From positions 992,001 to 1,056,000 of the forward strand of contig JARKND010000005.1 in the NCBI GenBank assembly GCA_029309925.1: a stretch of 64,000 nucleotides of DNA. The letters are read 5' to 3'. Below the pieces are notes generated by a model that worked only from the letters and a program-made list of their open reading frames with translations, ran no database searches and was not told where the DNA came from. A program made the translations under genes and the position numbers. Position 1 is the first letter of the stretch; every line of letters begins with the position of its first letter. Below are positions 9,054 through 17,890 of this stretch, one piece after another. Source of the stretch: Fulvivirgaceae bacterium JP3-4 (GTDB lineage Bacteria > Bacteroidota > Bacteroidia > Cytophagales > Cyclobacteriaceae).

Positions 9054-9271
9054 GTTCCTGAGCCGTGCTGACTTGTCAGCGCGAGCGAAGGACCCCTATG
9101 TAGTATCGGTGATTTTGAAGGTAAAGATTTCCGGTTCGAAAACAATTGATGTTTGTTGAGGATCCGCCTTCGAAGTCACCAAAATTTAAAGAAGTTTCAA
9201 ACTATTTCTCTTCTGCAAATTAATCCAAGGGTCCTTCGCTTCATTCCGATAAATCGGAATGGCTCAGGAAC
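9054..9271. repeat. Nested inverted-repeat element with two palindromic cores (fills most of the 8990-9329 gap)
   Basis: Outer arms GTTCCTGAGCC (9054-9064) and GGCTCAGGAAC (9261-9271) are exact reverse complements. Inner arms GCGAAGGACCC (9085-9095) and GGGTCCTTCGC (9229-9239) are also exact. Between outer and inner arm on each side sits a different perfect hairpin: GCTGAC-TT-GTCAGC (9067-9080) and ATTCCGAT-AA-ATCGGAAT (9243-9260). The element thus has conserved flanks and a variable palindromic core in each half. No open frame or transposase is present. Confidence 0.7.
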
Positions 9272-9283
9272 TGGTGCAACTTT

Positions 9284-9311
9284 TTTGACTGTCGTTAATT
9301 GTGTAATTTTG
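9284..9311 (+). promoter_or_regulatory. Bacteroidota-type promoter of rocD
   Basis: -33 TTTG (9284-9287), a 16-base spacer and a perfect -7 TAATTTTG (9304-9311). The box touches the ATG at 9312, so transcription should begin after that codon. This favours the ATG at 9330 as the translation start. Confidence 0.6.
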
Positions 9312-9329
9312 ATGTCCAACAACAAATTT

Positions 9330-10568
9330 ATGGAGGCAGTCATTCAATCGAGCAAAGAAGCCATTGCGCTGGAAGAAAAGTATGGAGCACACAATTACCA
9401 TCCGTTGCCCGTAGTTCTGACAAAAGGCGAAGGCGTTCACGTATGGGATGTAGAAGGCAAGAGATATTTCGATTTCTTGTCTGCTTACAGCGCGGTGAAT
9501 CAGGGTCACTGCCACCCTCGCATCATACAGGCGATGATCGATCAGGCCAGGGAACTCACGTTGACTTCGCGCGCATTTTACAACGACAAGCTCGGTCTCG
9601 CAGAGAAGTATGTCTGCGAAGCGTTCGGCTACCAGAAAGCACTGTTTATGAATAGTGGCGCGGAAGCGAACGAAACTGCAATCAAGCTTGCGCGAAAGTG
9701 GGGATATATGAAAAAGGGAATTGCTGACAACACCGCCATCATTGTTGTCGCTGCCAAGAACTTTCACGGAAGGACAACCACTATTATTTCAGCATCGACC
9801 GACCCATCAGCGCGAAAAGGATTTGGTCCGTTTATGCCTGGCTTCGAGATCATCCCTTACGATGACGTTCCTGCAATGGAAAAGGCTTTGTCGAACCCTC
9901 ACGTGTGTGGGCTGTGGATCGAGCCGATTCAGGGTGAGGCCGGTGTGTATGTGCCGCATGATGGTTATCTGAAAAACGCGGCAGCCATCTGTAAAAAGAA
10001 TAATGTACTGCTGATGATGGATGAGATCCAGACAGGGATCGCGCGGACGGGAAAGATGCTCGCATCTGATCACGAGAATGTGAGACCTGATCTCCTGATC
10101 CTTGGCAAGGCACTTTCAGGAGGAACCATGCCGGTGTCGGTTGTGCTTGCCGATGACGATATTATGCTGCTGATCAAACCAGGGGAACACGGATCAACAT
10201 TCGGTGGGAATCCGCTTGCAGCTGCCGTATGCATTGCGGCTTTACAAGTGGTGAAAGACGAGAAGCTCGCTGATAACGCGAACAGGCTTGGCATTGTGTT
10301 CCGCGAGCGGATGAATGCTGTAATGAAGAAATCAAAACTCATAACGCTTGTCCGCGGGAAAGGTCTGTTGAACGCCATCGTGATCAATGATAGTCCGGAA
10401 AGCGAAACGGCCTGGAATCTTTGTCTCGACTTCGCGAAGAACGGATTGCTTGCAAAACCCACACATGGCAATATCATACGTCTGGCACCTCCGTTGGTGA
10501 TCACGGAAGAACAGATTCATGAATGCTGTGATATTATTGAGAAGAGTATCCTGAACTTCAAGAAATAG
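9330..10568 (+). CDS. rocD: Ornithine--oxo-acid aminotransferase
   Basis: 412 residues from the ATG at 9330. The frame extends upstream to 9153 and contains another ATG at 9312, but both lie upstream of the expected transcription start. Class-III PLP aminotransferase features: [13 protein letters not shown] and [17 protein letters not shown] typical of RocD, the PLP phosphate loop [17 protein letters not shown], and the Schiff-base lysine in ILGKALSGG. It interconverts ornithine and glutamate semialdehyde in arginine/proline metabolism. It is monocistronic; the next gene converges. Confidence 0.93.
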   Translation: MEAVIQSSKEAIALEEKYGAHNYHPLPVVLTKGEGVHVWDVEGKRYFDFLSAYSAVNQGHCHPRIIQAMIDQARELTLTSRAFYNDKLGLAEKYVCEAFGYQKALFMNSGAEANETAIKLARKWGYMKKGIADNTAIIVVAAKNFHGRTTTIISASTDPSARKGFGPFMPGFEIIPYDDVPAMEKALSNPHVCGLWIEPIQGEAGVYVPHDGYLKNAAAICKKNNVLLMMDEIQTGIARTGKMLASDHENVRPDLLILGKALSGGTMPVSVVLADDDIMLLIKPGEHGSTFGGNPLAAAVCIAALQVVKDEKLADNANRLGIVFRERMNAVMKKSKLITLVRGKGLLNAIVINDSPESETAWNLCLDFAKNGLLAKPTHGNIIRLAPPLVITEEQIHECCDIIEKSILNFKK

Positions 10569-10715
10569 GCCATTCCATTACCCCTTTACCACTCGCCATA
10601 GACGCGATGAACCGCGGTGATTGTGTACGCGATCTCAAAGCTACTGAGAGCAGACCTGGTCCCTAGCAGTGGCTTCTTAAGGAGCGTGGTAAAATGCCAT
10701 TTTGACTAACACTTC

Positions 10716-13076
10716 CTACTCGTTCCTCAGCGCGTCCACGGGGTTCGCAATCGCTGCCTTTGTTACCTGGAAGATCACGGTGATCAGCGACATCAACAGC
10801 ACTGCTGCCGCGGTGATCACAAACAATTCCCAGCCTGGTGTTGTGTGATAGGCGTAACCTTCGAGAAATTCCTGCATCAGATAGTAGGCAATAGGGCAAC
10901 CGATCACCGTGGCGATGGCGCTTAACGCGATAAAATCCCGCGACATCATCGATACAATCCCAATCACGGTTGCGCCCAGCGTTTTACGGATGCTGATCTC
11001 TTTGCGCTTGCGCTCTGCGGTGAACGCAGCGAGCCCCAGCAAAGCAAGCACAGAAATGATGATCGCCATCACAGTGAAGCCAAGCGCGAGAGAAGCTGTG
11101 ACTTTTTCGTTGTTGTAAAGCCGTTCGAAATCATCTTCAACAAACGAGTAGGCGAAAGGATACTCCGGATTGTATTTTTTGTGAAGCGCGGTCAGGTGCT
11201 CAACAACTTCCTTAGTCTTTGTTCCTTCGAATCGCACAAAAACATTTCCTGTCCAGTTGGGCCTGCACATCAGGATAATCGGGTCGATCGGCTCGTGCAT
11301 TGAACGACTGTGAAAATCTTCGATCACACCCACGATCGTTCCGTTGTTGCCCCACTGGTTTATCTGCTGTCCGACAGGGTCGTCCATGCCCATTACTTCT
11401 GCTGCCCTCCGGCTGACAATAAAGCTTGCCGTGTCCTGAAAATCTCTTTTGAAAGACCGGCCATCAACAATTTTCAGTCCCATGGTTTCGATAAAGTCGT
11501 AATCCACTATCACAGTACGGAAGAAGACCTGGCTATTGGGATCTTTGCCTTGCCACGAAACTGATCCGTTCTGGTTTTGAACCTGCACGAGTGTTGCGTT
11601 GGATTTACCAACATTGATAATCCCCGGGAATTGCAACGCCTCATCCTTGAAAGCCTGGAACTGGTTGAACAAACTTCCCCGCGCGCTGAAGTTGATGAGC
11701 GATTCCCGGTCGTAACCAATGTTCTTGTTCATGATGTATTCGATCTGGTTGTACACCACGAGAGAGCAGGCAATGAGAATCACTGTGAGCGAAAACTGGA
11801 AAACTACCAAGACCTTTCTCAATGACGTTCCAGCAGCCTGTGCCAGCCCTCCTTTGAGAACCGTTGCAGGCTGATAGGAAGATAAATAGAATGCCGGATA
11901 GCTTCCTGCGAGTGCGCCTGTGACCAACACAATCGCAATGGCGACAATAAAGAATTTCGGCTCAATAACATTCAGCACGATCTGCTTCGACACTAGTGCA
12001 TTGAACAACGGCAATGTCAATGCTACGACTGCCAGCGCAAGGATCATGGCGAGAAGGCAAAGCAGCGTAGACTCTGAAATAAACTGAAGTATCAGTGATT
12101 TTTTCTGCGCACCGACAACCTTGCGAACGCCCACTTCTTTGGCGCGGGTTGCTGCCCTGGCGGTTGCCATGTTCATGAAGTTGATACATGCAATTACAAG
12201 GATGAACACAGCGACAACTGAAAAGATCTGAACATACTTGATCCTTCCGCCAACGGGTTTACCGTTTTCATATTGTGAATACAGGTAGTAGTCGGTGAAG
12301 GGCTGTAGATAAAAACTTCCGCCACCGCCATTGCCTGAAGCCTGTCGTGCTTTGGCGCTTTCCGTATTTATTTTTGCAGTCAATTCTTCCGCCTTCGATG
12401 GGTCAGCAACTTTCAGATACAAGGGATGATCGAAGTTTCCCCAATTAAATCCGTTACCTCGGTTTTTCTTATAGACTTCAAATGGAAGGATATAGTCGAA
12501 GAGCAGTGAAGACTCCGTTCCGACATCTTCGAAAACTGCTGCAATCGTATAGTCAGTCTGGTTGTTGACCTTAACGCTTTTGCCGATCGGGTCGTCATTG
12601 CCGAAAAGTTTGGTCGCTAATTTTTTGGAAATAGAGATCGAAGAAATGTTTGCCGAATCCGTGTTCGGGCTTCCGGAGAGTATCTTAAAACTAAAGAGGT
12701 TGAAAAAATCCGGATCGGCATAAAGTCCGCTTTCATAAAATGCCTGGTCCTGATATTGGAACAACTGCTTGCTGCTGTTCATGGTTCGCACAGACATCTC
12801 GACTTCCGGAAAGTTGTCCTGGATAAGTTCACCAAGCGGGCCAGGAGTGATTGTCCAGGTCAGCGTTTCACCTTCGTTGAACTGAAGGTTAGACACAACC
12901 TGCAATATTTTATCGCTGTCCTTGTGAAACTTGTCTTTACTCAGTTCATCGTTTACCCACAGGTAAATGAACAGGGCACAGACGATACCGGAGGTAAGTC
13001 CGAAAAGGTTAATAAAGGAATAAAGCTTTTCCCTTAAGAAGTTACGAATGGCGATGGTGAAAAAATTCCTGATCAT
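10716..13076 (-). CDS. FtsX/MacB-type ABC transporter permease
   Basis: 786 residues. Two MacB_PCD + FtsX halves are visible: TM near 20-40, a periplasmic domain, TMs near 285, 340 and 380 with the coupling motif RAKEVGVRKVVGAQ; then a second TM near 430, periplasmic domain and three C-terminal TMs with RKEISIRKTLGATV. It ends NPVDALRNE, typical of the Bacteroidota MacB-like permease expansion. No ATP-binding subunit is adjacent, so the partner ATPase must be elsewhere. The substrate is unknown; relatives work in lipoprotein or antimicrobial export, or as mechanotransmitters. Confidence 0.9.
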   Translation of the reverse strand: MIRNFFTIAIRNFLREKLYSFINLFGLTSGIVCALFIYLWVNDELSKDKFHKDSDKILQVVSNLQFNEGETLTWTITPGPLGELIQDNFPEVEMSVRTMNSSKQLFQYQDQAFYESGLYADPDFFNLFSFKILSGSPNTDSANISSISISKKLATKLFGNDDPIGKSVKVNNQTDYTIAAVFEDVGTESSLLFDYILPFEVYKKNRGNGFNWGNFDHPLYLKVADPSKAEELTAKINTESAKARQASGNGGGGSFYLQPFTDYYLYSQYENGKPVGGRIKYVQIFSVVAVFILVIACINFMNMATARAATRAKEVGVRKVVGAQKKSLILQFISESTLLCLLAMILALAVVALTLPLFNALVSKQIVLNVIEPKFFIVAIAIVLVTGALAGSYPAFYLSSYQPATVLKGGLAQAAGTSLRKVLVVFQFSLTVILIACSLVVYNQIEYIMNKNIGYDRESLINFSARGSLFNQFQAFKDEALQFPGIINVGKSNATLVQVQNQNGSVSWQGKDPNSQVFFRTVIVDYDFIETMGLKIVDGRSFKRDFQDTASFIVSRRAAEVMGMDDPVGQQINQWGNNGTIVGVIEDFHSRSMHEPIDPIILMCRPNWTGNVFVRFEGTKTKEVVEHLTALHKKYNPEYPFAYSFVEDDFERLYNNEKVTASLALGFTVMAIIISVLALLGLAAFTAERKRKEISIRKTLGATVIGIVSMMSRDFIALSAIATVIGCPIAYYLMQEFLEGYAYHTTPGWELFVITAAAVLLMSLITVIFQVTKAAIANPVDALRNE

Positions 13077-13165
13077 GGCGCGACCTTTTGTTAAGGATAC
13101 TTCCGTTTTTTCGAAAGTTGCACATGATACAAGAAATTTTGAAAACGATGTTCACCACCGGTGGA

Positions 13166-13786
13166 TTAAACGTGTACCCCGAATTGCGTGAGCTGTTGTT
13201 TCAGTTGATCTGGATTTTTAAAGAGAATAGTATTTAACCCGACATCCCCCGCGCCTTTTATGTTTTTGACGTTATCATCTATGAACAGCGCCTTGGAAGG
13301 ATCTACATTATACCGTGTGAAAAGAATATTGAAGAAATCGGGAAAAGGTTTGCGTGTGCGTTCGAGCCCCGACACAACAATGCCTTCAAACCAGTGGAGG
13401 AATTCGAAGTTGTCGAGCGCCCATGGAAATGTTTCGGCAGACCAGTTGGTCAACGCGTAGAGCCTGTATTTTTTAGAATCGCGAATCGTACGGAGAATTT
13501 CAACTGTCCCCGGGATCGATCCATTGATCGTTTCCTGCCAACGGGTGCCCCATGCGGTGATTGCTTCTTCCCACTCAGGATGCTTTTGTACAAGCTCGCG
13601 AACTCCCTCTTCGAAGGTGCGGCCCGCGTCCTGCTGATCATTCCACTCTGAGGTGCATATATTTTCAAGGAACCATGTGATCTGGTCTTCGTCTTTAAAA
13701 ATCTTTCGATAGAGATGGCGCGGATCCCATTCGATCAGGACGTTGCCAAGGTCAAAAACGATAGTTTCAATGTTGTTCTTCGACAT
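13166..13786 (-). CDS. HAD-IA family phosphatase (YihX-like)
   Basis: 206 residues. Motif I is VFDLGNVLIEWD (nucleophile D12, Gly at the +2 position as in YihX rather than Asp), motif II is ALTNWS, motif III has the RKP lysine (ERTRKPFPDFF), and motif IV is FIDDN. The cap is helical and lies between motifs I and II. YihX-type enzymes hydrolyse sugar phosphates such as glucose-1-phosphate. The gene is the last of a DUF4254-GT9-HAD operon, six bases after the glycosyltransferase, which supports a sugar-phosphate substrate in envelope glycan synthesis (inference). Confidence 0.88.
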   Translation of the reverse strand: MSKNNIETIVFDLGNVLIEWDPRHLYRKIFKDEDQITWFLENICTSEWNDQQDAGRTFEEGVRELVQKHPEWEEAITAWGTRWQETINGSIPGTVEILRTIRDSKKYRLYALTNWSAETFPWALDNFEFLHWFEGIVVSGLERTRKPFPDFFNILFTRYNVDPSKALFIDDNVKNIKGAGDVGLNTILFKNPDQLKQQLTQFGVHV

Positions 13787-13792
13787 GGATGA

Positions 13793-14851
13793 TCAGGCAA
13801 TTCGTTGTAAAATTCTTTCCGCGATAAGATCGGCAGAAATTCGCGTTTGGCAAGGAAACCCTCCGACATAACATGTTTCGCGTCCATAAACAGAGCACGG
13901 CCGGCAGGGAAGTTCCGCTCTTGAGATTTGAATGACGCTTTCAGGTCCCGTACCGAATGGACCGAAACCAACGTCAGGATGTGTGCCACCCCAGATTGAA
14001 ACGACAGGTACCCCCGACAGTGCAGCCAGGTGCATATTCGATGAATCGACACACAGCATCAGGTCGAGATTTTGCATCAGCGCTATTTCCTGACGGATCT
14101 TCAGCTGGCCTGCAACCACTTCGCACTGGTGCGGGAATTTTTCTTTCAGGCTTTCAAAATATTTTACTTCACGCGGTCCGCCTCCAAAGAGAAAAAATTT
14201 GGCTGGCGTTTTTTTGAGAATGTTTTCGATCACTCCGGCATAATTTTCCAGCGGCCAGATCTTCGATGCATGCATGGCGAAAGGTGCAATGCCAATCCAT
14301 TTTTCTTTCTTGCGAAGATTTTTCTGCGCCAGCCAGTCTGATGCCGCGGCAAGCAATGAGGCGTTCAGCGTGAAGTATGGAGATGGAAGGAGTGGAAAGT
14401 CAAATCCTGCTTGTTCAAATGCTTTTTTGTATCGTTCAACTGTATGCGGAAGCGGAGTGGTGATCTTATTCTCTTTGCGGGTGAACGCATGTTTTTCTTT
14501 TCTGCCCTTATCGAACACAACGGCAGGTGTTCCGAAAAGCTTGAAGAGCGTGCGCAACAAAATAGTGCGGATATGGTCATGCATGTCGATGACGACATCG
14601 TATTCTGCTTTGCGGATCAACGTTCGGAACAGATCGCGCATACCGAAAATGCCAGTGTATGTATAGTCGACATCAGCCGGGAAGGCAATGACGCGTTCCA
14701 TGTCGTAAAAGAAAGGAGCGAACTTCGGGCGGGTTACAACTGTCACCTCAACGTCATGGTGGGCGGCAACCAGTGACTTAATAACAGGAACTAGCAGGGC
14801 AACGTCTCCCATAGCTGAGAAACGCAGGACAAGGATTTTTTTCAAAGACAC
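13793..14851 (-). CDS. Glycosyltransferase family 9 (heptosyltransferase-like)
   Basis: 352 residues, starting at a GTG (14849-14851); a TTG two codons later is the alternative. GT-B fold: the N-terminal ILVLRFSAMGDV motif is the GT9 acceptor-side signature, and GIAPFAMHASKIWP and CVDSSNMHLAALSGVPVVSIWGG are the donor-domain motifs of ADP-heptose-type transferases. Four cysteines near the C-terminus (LPCRPCSVYGRETC..FPC) are usual for the Bacteroidota branch. It probably adds a sugar to the LPS core or another surface glycan. It sits between a DUF4254 gene and a HAD phosphatase on the same strand. Confidence 0.92.
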   Translation of the reverse strand: MSLKKILVLRFSAMGDVALLVPVIKSLVAAHHDVEVTVVTRPKFAPFFYDMERVIAFPADVDYTYTGIFGMRDLFRTLIRKAEYDVVIDMHDHIRTILLRTLFKLFGTPAVVFDKGRKEKHAFTRKENKITTPLPHTVERYKKAFEQAGFDFPLLPSPYFTLNASLLAAASDWLAQKNLRKKEKWIGIAPFAMHASKIWPLENYAGVIENILKKTPAKFFLFGGGPREVKYFESLKEKFPHQCEVVAGQLKIRQEIALMQNLDLMLCVDSSNMHLAALSGVPVVSIWGGTHPDVGFGPFGTGPESVIQISRAELPCRPCSVYGRETCYVGGFPCQTRISADLIAERILQRIA

Positions 14852-14906
14852 GTATGAATGTAAAACTTAATGGGGTAAAGCACAACACGTGGACGAATAG
14901 TCGGTC

Positions 14907-15533
14907 CTATTTGGCAGATGAATTGGTTTTATTCTGTTCGTACAACATCGGGTTCAGCGATGCGTCATTATACATTTTCATCTGTCTGTATACTTTGAAC
15001 TTACGATTGCCATTGCCAATATCTTCGATCAGTTCATCATAAGCCTGACGCATATCTTCACGTTGCTCGAGGAGTACGGCAAGCTTTGCTGTGGTCTTCG
15101 AGATGTGATCGGCACTGACATCACTGCGTTCAGTCTGCTCTTTCATGTGGTAGATCTTCAGAAGCAAAATGCTCATGCGATCCAAAAGCCAGGCTGGTGT
15201 CTCAGAGTTCATGCGCGCACCGGGTTTCGGCACCACATTCCCGAATTTTCCGAGAAACTGATCGTCCACCTTTTCAACCATGTCAGTACGGTCCTGGTTC
15301 GATTTGTCAATCCTCCGCTTGAGCGCAATACCTTCTTTCGGATCGATGTCCGGCTTGCGGATAATATCCTCCAGATGCCACTGGACTGTATCGATCCAGT
15401 TTTTATGATACAACAAGGCTTCGAAAGAGTTTGCCGGATAAGGATTTTTGATTGGCGCGTCTACATTGTCGTAGATGTGATAATCATCAATGCTTCTTTG
15501 AAAAACCTGATAACACGCGTTTGCAGATAACAT
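14907..15533 (-). CDS. DUF4254 domain protein
   Basis: 208 residues from the ATG at 15531-15533. The open frame continues upstream to 15812, but that part is antisense to the gene at 15625-16212 and has atypical composition. The protein is helical and charged (FEALLYHKNWIDTVQWHLEDIIRKPDIDP, then KRRIDKSNQDRTDMVEKVD), with no signal peptide. DUF4254 proteins have no established function but recur next to GT9 genes in Bacteroidota, as here (55 bases upstream). It is the first gene of the operon; the 91-base gap to 15625 must hold two divergent promoters. Confidence 0.85.
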   Translation of the reverse strand: MLSANACYQVFQRSIDDYHIYDNVDAPIKNPYPANSFEALLYHKNWIDTVQWHLEDIIRKPDIDPKEGIALKRRIDKSNQDRTDMVEKVDDQFLGKFGNVVPKPGARMNSETPAWLLDRMSILLLKIYHMKEQTERSDVSADHISKTTAKLAVLLEQREDMRQAYDELIEDIGNGNRKFKVYRQMKMYNDASLNPMLYEQNKTNSSAK

Positions 15534-15624
15534 GGCGCAATTTACTGACACAGCGGGGAAATCCGAGCGTGGAAAGCTTAAATCCTCCGCCAAAAAATTC
15601 ATTGCTTTGTACTTATTTGCACGT

Positions 15625-16212
15625 ATGTCATCGCACCATTTTGTTAGGGAAGGGCAGGAGCCTGCATTGTTCATCCTGAACGCCACCGACTTTGCACATG
15701 CAGAAGGCCTGCTTGAATGGGCACCGCTCGTCCTTGTTGCCGAGCAAGCCCTCGATGATGTACTGCTGTGGGGAATAAAGGTTGATGTGGTGCTCGCTTC
15801 AGCGATGGACACGGAACAACTTGCCAGCCGGCTGATGGATCAAGTTCCGGTGAAAATCCTGTCGTCAGGTCAGAATTATGCTGACACTGCTCTCCGTTAT
15901 CTCTCGACCATCCGACACCATGCCGTTTCTATTCTGGCCGATGGACTAGAAGACGAACTCCGGGCGACTGTGGAGAGCATGCCGTATCAATTACAGGTCA
16001 ATGTCATTACCGCGGATTCAAAATGGTCTTTTATACATTCCGGAACCTTTAAGAAATGGTATCAGGCGCAATCGAGGATCGGCTTCTCTCACCCTGCCCT
16101 GGCCGATCAGCTCAAAGGTCTCAAGCCTGTCCCCTCAGGCTTTGAAGTAACTGATGATCAGTGGATCAGCGTTCACAGCACCGGCTCATTCTGGGTTCAG
16201 GAGTTTCTTTAA
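15625..16212 (+). CDS. Thiamine-pyrophosphokinase-like protein with degenerate motifs
   Basis: 195 residues from ATG 15625 (MSSHHFVREGQEPALFILNA); the frame extends to 15532, but only over sequence antisense to the neighbour. The start resembles a Bacteroidota family often labelled thiamine pyrophosphokinase, which I recall rather than verified. However, the kinase signature normally read as GIKPDVVIGDMDS is here WGIKVDVVLASAMDT, so the Asp/Ser pair that binds Mg-ATP is disrupted. A non-catalytic or altered role is plausible. It diverges from the DUF4254 operon. Confidence 0.6.
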   Translation: MSSHHFVREGQEPALFILNATDFAHAEGLLEWAPLVLVAEQALDDVLLWGIKVDVVLASAMDTEQLASRLMDQVPVKILSSGQNYADTALRYLSTIRHHAVSILADGLEDELRATVESMPYQLQVNVITADSKWSFIHSGTFKKWYQAQSRIGFSHPALADQLKGLKPVPSGFEVTDDQWISVHSTGSFWVQEFL

Positions 16213-16308
16213 ATGTTTTGATACGTCCAGTAGGGGTAAGCCCAGTCCAAAATTGTCATAACCACAAAAGCTGCAAAACCGTAAATTACACCAGCTTATC
16301 AATCAAAA

Positions 16309-16890
16309 GTGGTGGAAATACCGGAACAACAGCAACTACAAGCGCTGGTAGCGGGCGACATAACTGCTTTTGAGATGATTTTCAGGACTTACTATCAACC
16401 TCTTTGTAACTACGCATACACGTTTCTTCAGGACAAGGAAGAAGCGGAAGAAATTGTGCAGTCTACCTTTCTCAATGTCTGGGAGAAGAAGGAAACGCTC
16501 TCCATTCGCACGGCTGTAAAGCCTTATCTGTATGCGATGGTCCGCAATGCGTGCCTCAATGTGATCAAGCACGAAAAGATTAAACAAAAACATGCTGTGG
16601 AAGAGCTGGCGATTGGCGTGCATAGTCACGACTCGGTTTCGCATGCCGTTGCGGGATCTGAGCTTGAGCTGAAGATCCAGGAGGCGATGGAAAAACTTCC
16701 CGAACAGTGCAGGCTGGTTTTTAAACTCAGTCGTTTCGAGGAACTTAAATATTCGGAGATCGCGGAGCAATTGAATATTTCGATCAAGACAGTGGAGAAT
16801 CATATGGGTAAAGCGCTGAAAATTATGCGCGAGCAGCTCAAGGATTATCTGCCGCTGTTAATTGTATTAATGAACGGATTTTTGAACTGA
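16309..16890 (+). CDS. ECF RNA polymerase sigma-70 factor (Bacteroidetes expansion type)
   Basis: 193 residues, beginning at GTG 16309 or the adjacent GTG 16312. Region 2 (about 20-90: FEMIFRTYYQPLCNYAYTFL, then EEAEEIVQSTFLNVWEKK) and region 4 (about 120-180: LPEQCRLVFKLSRFEELKYSEIAEQL, ISIKTVENHMGKAL) are intact. The hydrophobic C-terminal end LLIVLMNGF is typical of FecI-like sigma factors of this phylum. It is followed after one base by a FecR anti-sigma factor and then an STN protein, i.e. a surface-signalling operon. Confidence 0.93.
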   Translation: MVEIPEQQQLQALVAGDITAFEMIFRTYYQPLCNYAYTFLQDKEEAEEIVQSTFLNVWEKKETLSIRTAVKPYLYAMVRNACLNVIKHEKIKQKHAVEELAIGVHSHDSVSHAVAGSELELKIQEAMEKLPEQCRLVFKLSRFEELKYSEIAEQLNISIKTVENHMGKALKIMREQLKDYLPLLIVLMNGFLN

Positions 16891-16891
16891 C

Positions 16892-17890
16892 TTGGAAAAC
16901 AGCGTAGACCATATTGACGAACTGATCGGCAAATATTTGTCCGGAGAAACTTCTGCACAGGAATCTGCAGCCGTTGAACAGTGGATTGCCCACAGCGAGA
17001 GCAACCGGAGATATTTTGACCAGTTCAAAGTTATTTTCGAACGTGCTGCTACAGTAAAGACACTTCCGCAGTTTGATACGGATGCTGCGTGGAGCAGGAT
17101 GAAGTCACGGCTGAATTCAGCTCCGCGTGGAAAAGTTGTTCTCATGAAACCGTTCTGGGAAAATGTTTACCTGCGGGTTGCTGCAAGTGTCATCATCGTT
17201 CTGGGTATCGGATTGTTTCTGTATCGCCAATTCGATTCTGCTCCTGCGGCAGTCCAGATGGTAGCGGAGACGAAAATTGAAAAAGACACACTGCCTGACG
17301 GAAGTGCAGTCACGCTGAACAAGAAGACCGAACTTGCCTACTCCTACAACAAAAAAGAAAAAGCGCACCGTGTCAAACTAAAAGGTGAAGCGTACTTCGA
17401 TATCAGGCACAAAGACGACAAGACGTTTATCGTTGAAGCGGATCAGGTGCTGATTAAAGACATCGGAACGTCATTCAACGTGAAAGCGTACCCCGAGACT
17501 AACAGAATTGAAGTAGTGGTGGAGCAGGGAGAGGTGCAACTATATACTGCGACCAACGAAGGAATTTTCGTGCGTGCCGGAGGTAAAGGCGTGTACGATA
17601 AGCTGACCAAAACATTTTCACTTGATCAGCCCGAGCCGAACGCTGCGGCTTATAAATCAAGGCACTTTGTTTTTTCTGATGAACAACTCGGTGCGATGAT
17701 CGTCACGCTCAATAATGTGTATGACCGCAAGATCAAAATTGCGCCACACCTCGCGACTTGCCGCCTTACCGTAACATTCAGTGACGAGTCACCGGAAGAA
17801 ATTGCGAATGTAATCGCGGAGACACTTGGCCTGAGCGTTACAGCAGACGGACCTGATCTTCTCCTGGAGGGGAAAGCCTGTGAGAACTAG
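16892..17890 (+). CDS. FecR family anti-sigma factor
   Basis: 332 residues from a TTG that begins one base after the sigma-factor stop. The cytoplasmic N-terminal domain (1-85) holds the sigma-binding region, one membrane helix lies at about 88-108 (AASVIIVLGIGLFLY), and a periplasmic FecR domain (about 120-230: LPDGSAVTLNKKTELAY, GEAYFDI, GTSFNVKAYP) is followed by a C-terminal DUF4974 domain (about 250-328) that contacts STN domains. It should hold the sigma factor at 16309 and release it on a signal from the outer membrane partner encoded next, with which it overlaps by 11 bases. Confidence 0.92.
   Translation: MENSVDHIDELIGKYLSGETSAQESAAVEQWIAHSESNRRYFDQFKVIFERAATVKTLPQFDTDAAWSRMKSRLNSAPRGKVVLMKPFWENVYLRVAASVIIVLGIGLFLYRQFDSAPAAVQMVAETKIEKDTLPDGSAVTLNKKTELAYSYNKKEKAHRVKLKGEAYFDIRHKDDKTFIVEADQVLIKDIGTSFNVKAYPETNRIEVVVEQGEVQLYTATNEGIFVRAGGKGVYDKLTKTFSLDQPEPNAAAYKSRHFVFSDEQLGAMIVTLNNVYDRKIKIAPHLATCRLTVTFSDESPEEIANVIAETLGLSVTADGPDLLLEGKACEN

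Noticed and set aside
14907-15812. DUF4254 protein starting at 15812 (301 residues)
   Set aside because: The first 93 residues are antisense to the gene at 15625 and have unlikely composition; the conserved domain begins near the ATG at 15533.
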